From an uncultured Lachnospiraceae bacterium (GTDB taxonomy: Bacteria; Bacillota; Clostridia; Lachnospirales; Lachnospiraceae), in contig CAPQSW010000020.1 in assembly GCA_948688495.1 (NCBI GenBank), forward strand, positions 30,567 to 50,499: a DNA stretch of 19,933 nucleotides. Reading direction: 5' to 3'. The notes beneath the pieces are model-generated. The model worked only from the letters and a program-made list of their open reading frames with translations, was not told the origin of the DNA and did no database searches. The position numbers and the translations under genes were made by a program. Of the stretch, positions 16,879-19,933 are shown piece after piece; the stretch's first letter is position 1, and each line of letters opens with the position of its first letter.

Positions 16879-18254
16879 TGGAAACGAAAGAAAAACAAAA
16901 TGGAATCCTGGAGGGTGTGATCTGGAAGCAGTTATTGATTTTCTTCTTCCCGATTCTGATCGGCACCTTTTTTCAACAGCTTTATAATACGGTGGATACG
17001 GTGATTGTAGGGCAGTTTGCCGGAAAGGAAGCCTTGTCCAGTGTGGGCGGCTCCTCGGCGCAGATTATCAATATGGTGGTGGGATTTTTTACGGGGCTGA
17101 CGGCAGGCGGGACGGTTCTGATCTCTCAGGCTTACGGGGCATCCCATAAGCAGAGACTGGAGGATGCCCTGCATACTTCCTATGCCTTTGGGATTCTGGG
17201 CGGCATCGGTCTTGGCGTTCTGGGTGTGGTACTGGCGCCTCTGATGCTGGAATGGATGAACACGCCGGCAGAACTGATGGAGATGTCCACGCTGTACATA
17301 AGGATTTATTTTTCCGGTCTGGTCTTTGTGTTTATCTATAATATGGGAGCGGCGATTCTGCGCGCAATCGGGGATTCCAGGCGGCCCCTGTATTATCTGG
17401 TGGTCTGCTGTATTGTCAATATTGTGTTGGACCTGATTCTGGTGCTTTATTGCAACCTGGGGGTCCTTGGTGTGGCGGCGGCGACACTGGTATCACAGGC
17501 GATCAGTGCGGTGATGGTGACCTGGGCCTTGATGTACAAGGTGGATTGTATGGCGTTATCTGTGCGTAAGATTAAGATTCATGGGGCAGTTTTGAAAAAC
17601 ATGCTGCAGATTGGGTTCCCTTCCGGTCTGCAGGCTTCTATGTACAGTATTTCTAACATGATTGTACAGGCGGCCCTCAATCTGTTGGGTGTCAATACCA
17701 TGGCGGCATGGACGGCCTATGGCAAGATAGACAGTGTATTCTGGATGATTAATTCCTCTTTTGGTATTGCTCTTACTACTTTCGTAGGACAGAATTTCGG
17801 TGCGGGCAAATGGGACCGTGTGAAGAAGGGCACCAGAGTCTGTCTGGGCATGGCGGTGGGTACGGCCATTTGTCTGACGGTGATTTTGATGATGGCGGGC
17901 CGCTTCCTGCTGGGTATCTTTACCGGGGATGGGGCAGTGGTGGAGATTGGAATGACTATGATGAGGAGCATAGCGCCTGCTTTTGTCATGTTTGTGTTTA
18001 TTGAGATTTTCTCTGGTTCTCTCAGGGCACAGGGGTATACTTTTGTGACCACGATCATATCGGTGCTGGGTGTCTGTGTGTTCCGTATCATCTGGGTAAG
18101 TCTGATACCGGCAGCGGAAGGTCTGTCCACACTGCGGCGGATTGTGGCCTGCTATCCGATCAGCTGGGTTATGTGTGCGGTTTTGGTGAGCAGTTATTAT
18201 TTTTACAAACAAAAGAGGATTATCGGACGGATGGAACAAAGAGGCAGAAAGTAG
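16878..18254 (+). CDS. MATE-family multidrug efflux transporter
   Basis: This is a membrane antiporter that exports cationic or amphipathic compounds using Na+ or H+ gradients. The 458-residue product, starting at ATG 16878, shares its first base with the last base of the previous stop (TAATG), a sign of translational coupling. The frame is open from further upstream, but those codons lie inside the preceding gene. The first helix region, with FFFPILIGTFFQQLYNTVDT and VIVGQFAG, is characteristic of MATE proteins. About 12 hydrophobic helices follow, with an internal two-fold repeat (the second half starts near LKNMLQIGFPSGLQ). Linkage to the bile salt hydrolase suggests export of a bile-derived or modified product, but this is inference. 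Confidence 0.94.
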   Translation: METKEKQNGILEGVIWKQLLIFFFPILIGTFFQQLYNTVDTVIVGQFAGKEALSSVGGSSAQIINMVVGFFTGLTAGGTVLISQAYGASHKQRLEDALHTSYAFGILGGIGLGVLGVVLAPLMLEWMNTPAELMEMSTLYIRIYFSGLVFVFIYNMGAAILRAIGDSRRPLYYLVVCCIVNIVLDLILVLYCNLGVLGVAAATLVSQAISAVMVTWALMYKVDCMALSVRKIKIHGAVLKNMLQIGFPSGLQASMYSISNMIVQAALNLLGVNTMAAWTAYGKIDSVFWMINSSFGIALTTFVGQNFGAGKWDRVKKGTRVCLGMAVGTAICLTVILMMAGRFLLGIFTGDGAVVEIGMTMMRSIAPAFVMFVFIEIFSGSLRAQGYTFVTTIISVLGVCVFRIIWVSLIPAAEGLSTLRRIVACYPISWVMCAVLVSSYYFYKQKRIIGRMEQRGRK

Positions 18255-18323
18255 TGTAAAACTTTTGGATATCTTCTTTCATATGGCACATACTATTGAC
18301 AGATTGGTTAAAGGAGGATGCAT

Positions 18324-18755
18324 ATGGAAGACGATACGATCAAGCTCCTGCGGGAGTGCAATGCGGGGATTAAGATGGGCATTTCTTCCCTGGATGATGT
18401 GATGGAGCACGTAAAGGACAGTACACTGGAAAATCTGCTGAAAAAGAGTAAGGAGACGCATTGTAAGCTGGGAGATAAAACCCATGATTACCTGCGGGAA
18501 TATCATGATGAGGGCAAGGAGCCAGCGCCCATGGCCAAGGTGATGTCCTGGATGAAGACCAATGTGAAGTTGGGCGGAGAGGATTCCGACAGGGTGGTAG
18601 CCGATCTGATTACAGACGGCTGTAATATGGGGGTGAAGTCGCTTTACCGCTATCTGCATCAATATCAGGCGGCAGATGAAAAAGTAAAAAAGATTGCCAG
18701 AGAAGCCATTCAGGCGGAAGAAACGCTGGTAAAAGATATGAGAGAGTACCTGTAG
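18324..18755 (+). CDS. Small helical hypothetical protein
   Basis: The 143-residue product starts at ATG 18324, with a strong AAGGAGG (18311-18317) at 6-base spacing. ATG 18318 touches that site and is rejected. The protein is almost entirely predicted helix, highly charged, with no signal or membrane segment. Cysteines are at about 11, 47 and 100, with several histidines. The pattern of long amphipathic helices (GISSLDDVMEHVKDS, and later DEKVKKIAREAIQAEETLV) resembles a four-helix-bundle, ferritin-like fold, but the metal ligands are not convincing. It lies 69 bases after the MATE gene and ends in a terminator, so it may be the last gene of that run or a separate transcript. Function unknown. 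Confidence 0.8.
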   Translation: MEDDTIKLLRECNAGIKMGISSLDDVMEHVKDSTLENLLKKSKETHCKLGDKTHDYLREYHDEGKEPAPMAKVMSWMKTNVKLGGEDSDRVVADLITDGCNMGVKSLYRYLHQYQAADEKVKKIAREAIQAEETLVKDMREYL

Positions 18756-18772
18756 CGGGTACTCTCTTTTTT
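18741..18772 (+). terminator. Rho-independent terminator
   Basis: AGAGAGTACC (18741-18750) pairs perfectly with GGTACTCTCT (18758-18767) around a 7-base loop, followed by a T-run to 18772. The stem includes the last codons of the small helical protein, whose TAG stop lies in the loop. It ends the + strand run and touches the stop codon of the convergent LacI-type gene. Confidence 0.9.
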
Positions 18773-19772
18773 AGAAATCCGTAGATTCCCGGATGATCAA
18801 TTCCGTATCCAGAATAAACCGCTGAGGCAGTTTCATGGGATCTGCGATCATGGACAGAAGCTGGGTGCATGCCATAAAGCCCATGTCGTGTCTGGGCTGG
18901 TTGATGGTGGTGATGTTGGGGGTGGTCATTACAGAGATGTCTATGTTATCGAATCCCGCTACCATGATATCCTGCGGCACCTGAAAGCCTTCCAGGGCGC
19001 AGGCCCTCAGTGCTGCCGCTGCCATGATGTCGGACGCACAGAAGATGGCATCTGGCAGGTTGGTAGTCTTAAGAAGTGCTGAAATGGCAGGCACAGCAGT
19101 GCTGAAATTTCCGTCCGGTACGGTGACGATATGGTGGGGATTTACGGCAATGCCTGCCTGCTCCAAAGTCTCATGATATCCTTGCAGGCGCAGCTTGGCA
19201 TAGGTGTAGCGGGCCGGGTCGGAGTTGATCAGGGCAATCTGTCTGCGGCCTGTGTTGAGAATATAACGCAGCATCTTTCGCGTGGCTTCCAGATTATCAA
19301 TGGTGATGTAGGAGACATCGTTTACTTCGTTAAATTCACTGCATTGCACAAGGGGGGTCCTGAGTTTCAGCTGGTCCAATACATCGGTCTCAAGTTTTTG
19401 CATGATGACTACGCCGGAAATATTGGATTGACTGATAAAATTTGTGATTTGGTGAATATTAAACTTGGAGAGGGTTTCATTCACGATCAGCAGTTGACAG
19501 CCGTTTTGGTTGGCGGCATCCTGAATGCCCAGTACGATATCTGTATAAAACGGATTGTTGAAGACCGGCACGATAGCAAGGATACGCATATCATGGGTCA
19601 TGGGAACGACGGCGTCAGGAAGGGTTCCCCCCAGTTCCTCTATAGCACGGTAGATGATTTTCAGGGTTGCGTGTTTGACCAGATGCGGCTGCTTTAAGGC
19701 ACGGGAAATGGTGGACACAGAAAGTCCGGTTTTTTCAGATATTTTCATATAAGGTATGTTTGATTTGTTCAT
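18771..19772 (-). CDS. LacI-family transcriptional regulator
   Basis: The 333-residue product starts at ATG 19772, preceded on the - strand by GGGAG; the frame opens at 19811, but that start lacks a site and would add residues ahead of the helix-turn-helix. The N-terminal DNA-binding region reads PYMKISEKTGLSVSTISRAL, a slightly variant LacI helix-turn-helix, followed by a hinge. The periplasmic-binding-protein-like core holds ILAIVPVFNNPFYTDIVLG and, near the end, DAIFCASDIMAAAALRA and VAGFDNID, all typical of sugar-responsive LacI/GalR regulators. It is divergent from a gene that begins at the window edge, with a palindromic site between them. The target is probably that neighbour, likely a carbohydrate operon, but the effector cannot be read. 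Confidence 0.93.
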   Translation of the reverse strand: MNKSNIPYMKISEKTGLSVSTISRALKQPHLVKHATLKIIYRAIEELGGTLPDAVVPMTHDMRILAIVPVFNNPFYTDIVLGIQDAANQNGCQLLIVNETLSKFNIHQITNFISQSNISGVVIMQKLETDVLDQLKLRTPLVQCSEFNEVNDVSYITIDNLEATRKMLRYILNTGRRQIALINSDPARYTYAKLRLQGYHETLEQAGIAVNPHHIVTVPDGNFSTAVPAISALLKTTNLPDAIFCASDIMAAAALRACALEGFQVPQDIMVAGFDNIDISVMTTPNITTINQPRHDMGFMACTQLLSMIADPMKLPQRFILDTELIIRESTDF

Positions 19773-19880
19773 GAAATAGGTTCTCCCATCTTGATTTTCA
19801 GGGCGGTACATTGCAGGCGGGTATGCGGCGATTCTGACGACGCCTGCCGGTTAATTACTCTTTATGATATATGATGAAAA

Positions 19881-19899
19881 TTATTGCGTCAAGCAATAA
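19881..19899. promoter_or_regulatory. Candidate operator for the LacI-family regulator
   Basis: TTATTGC and GCAATAA form a perfect 7-bp inverted repeat around GTCAA. It lies between the divergent regulator and the gene starting at about 19920, close to its ribosome binding site. The central CG of classical LacI-family operators is off-centre, so assignment rests on location and symmetry. Confidence 0.45.
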
Positions 19900-19919
19900 A
19901 AAGGAAAGGAATGAAAAAG

Positions 19920-19933
19920 ATGCAAAAGTATGA
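19920..19933 (+). CDS. Start of a divergent gene (partial, 5' end only)
   Basis: ATG at 19920 opens the codons M-Q-K-Y at the window end, preceded by AAGGAAAGG (19901-19909) at fair spacing. An in-frame ATG at 19911 sits too close to that site. The gene is probably the target of the LacI-type regulator; its product cannot be told from four codons. Confidence 0.5.

Noticed and set aside
17556..18239. 227-codon open frame on the - strand
   Set aside because: Antisense to the MATE gene; the His/Arg/Thr-rich product is typical of a shadow frame.
18276..18323. Possible promoter with TTGACA near 18296 before the small helical gene
   Set aside because: No acceptable -10 element at the right distance before the ribosome binding site.
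19131..19697. 188-codon open frame on the + strand
   Set aside because: It lies wholly antisense to the LacI-family gene, has no family resemblance and no ribosome binding site.
1..19933. CRISPR arrays, tRNA or rRNA genes, complete insertion sequences
   Set aside because: No regularly spaced repeats, cloverleaf sequences, rRNA segments or transposase motifs were recognised on reading either strand.

Overview
The window looks like a chromosomal stretch from a low-to-moderate GC Firmicute, most likely a gut Lachnospiraceae (Blautia-like). This is inferred from strong AGGAGG-type ribosome binding sites, a BlaI/BlaR1 pair, a Gram-positive-type bile salt hydrolase, a MATE exporter and the protein styles. 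No rRNA, tRNA or CRISPR array was seen. The window is a mosaic: visibly AT-rich blocks (about 1-3720 and 11360-14368) alternate with more GC-rich ones.

Region 1 (1-3722) is the decayed 3' side of a type I restriction locus. It starts with the tail of a gene whose C-terminus resembles the C-terminal module of HsdR. An hsdR pseudogene (255-3338) follows, with two frameshifts and an internal deletion/stop. A small conserved hypothetical gene ends the block.

Region 2 (3723-8740) is a sensor/regulator module. On the + strand lies a two-domain lipoprotein. Convergent to it are blaI and blaR1 on the - strand. A TACA-NN-TGTA operator (BlaI/MecI type) overlaps the strong blaI promoter, and similar sites sit at the lipoprotein promoter. 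The lipoprotein is therefore a candidate target of a beta-lactam-sensing system that has no beta-lactamase beside it. A 167-bp MITE-like element with 36-bp imperfect terminal inverted repeats lies between the convergent genes. Its ends supply the stop codon of blaR1 and that of a small remnant ORF downstream of the lipoprotein.

Region 3 (8715-11284) encodes the first two steps of phosphonate biosynthesis: PEP mutase fused to an N-terminal cytidylyltransferase-like domain, then phosphonopyruvate decarboxylase. No transaminase or downstream phosphonate transferase is present. An AT-rich gene for a PLD/helicase/DUF3427 protein (11360-14368) follows, tightly coupled to a Nudix hydrolase (14381-14770).

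Region 4 (14790-18755) is a same-strand run: bile salt hydrolase, an alpha/beta-hydrolase-GNAT fusion, a MATE exporter whose start overlaps the previous stop, and a small helical protein ending in a strong terminator. A LacI-family regulator (- strand) closes the window. A palindromic operator candidate and the first codons of a divergent gene lie beyond it.
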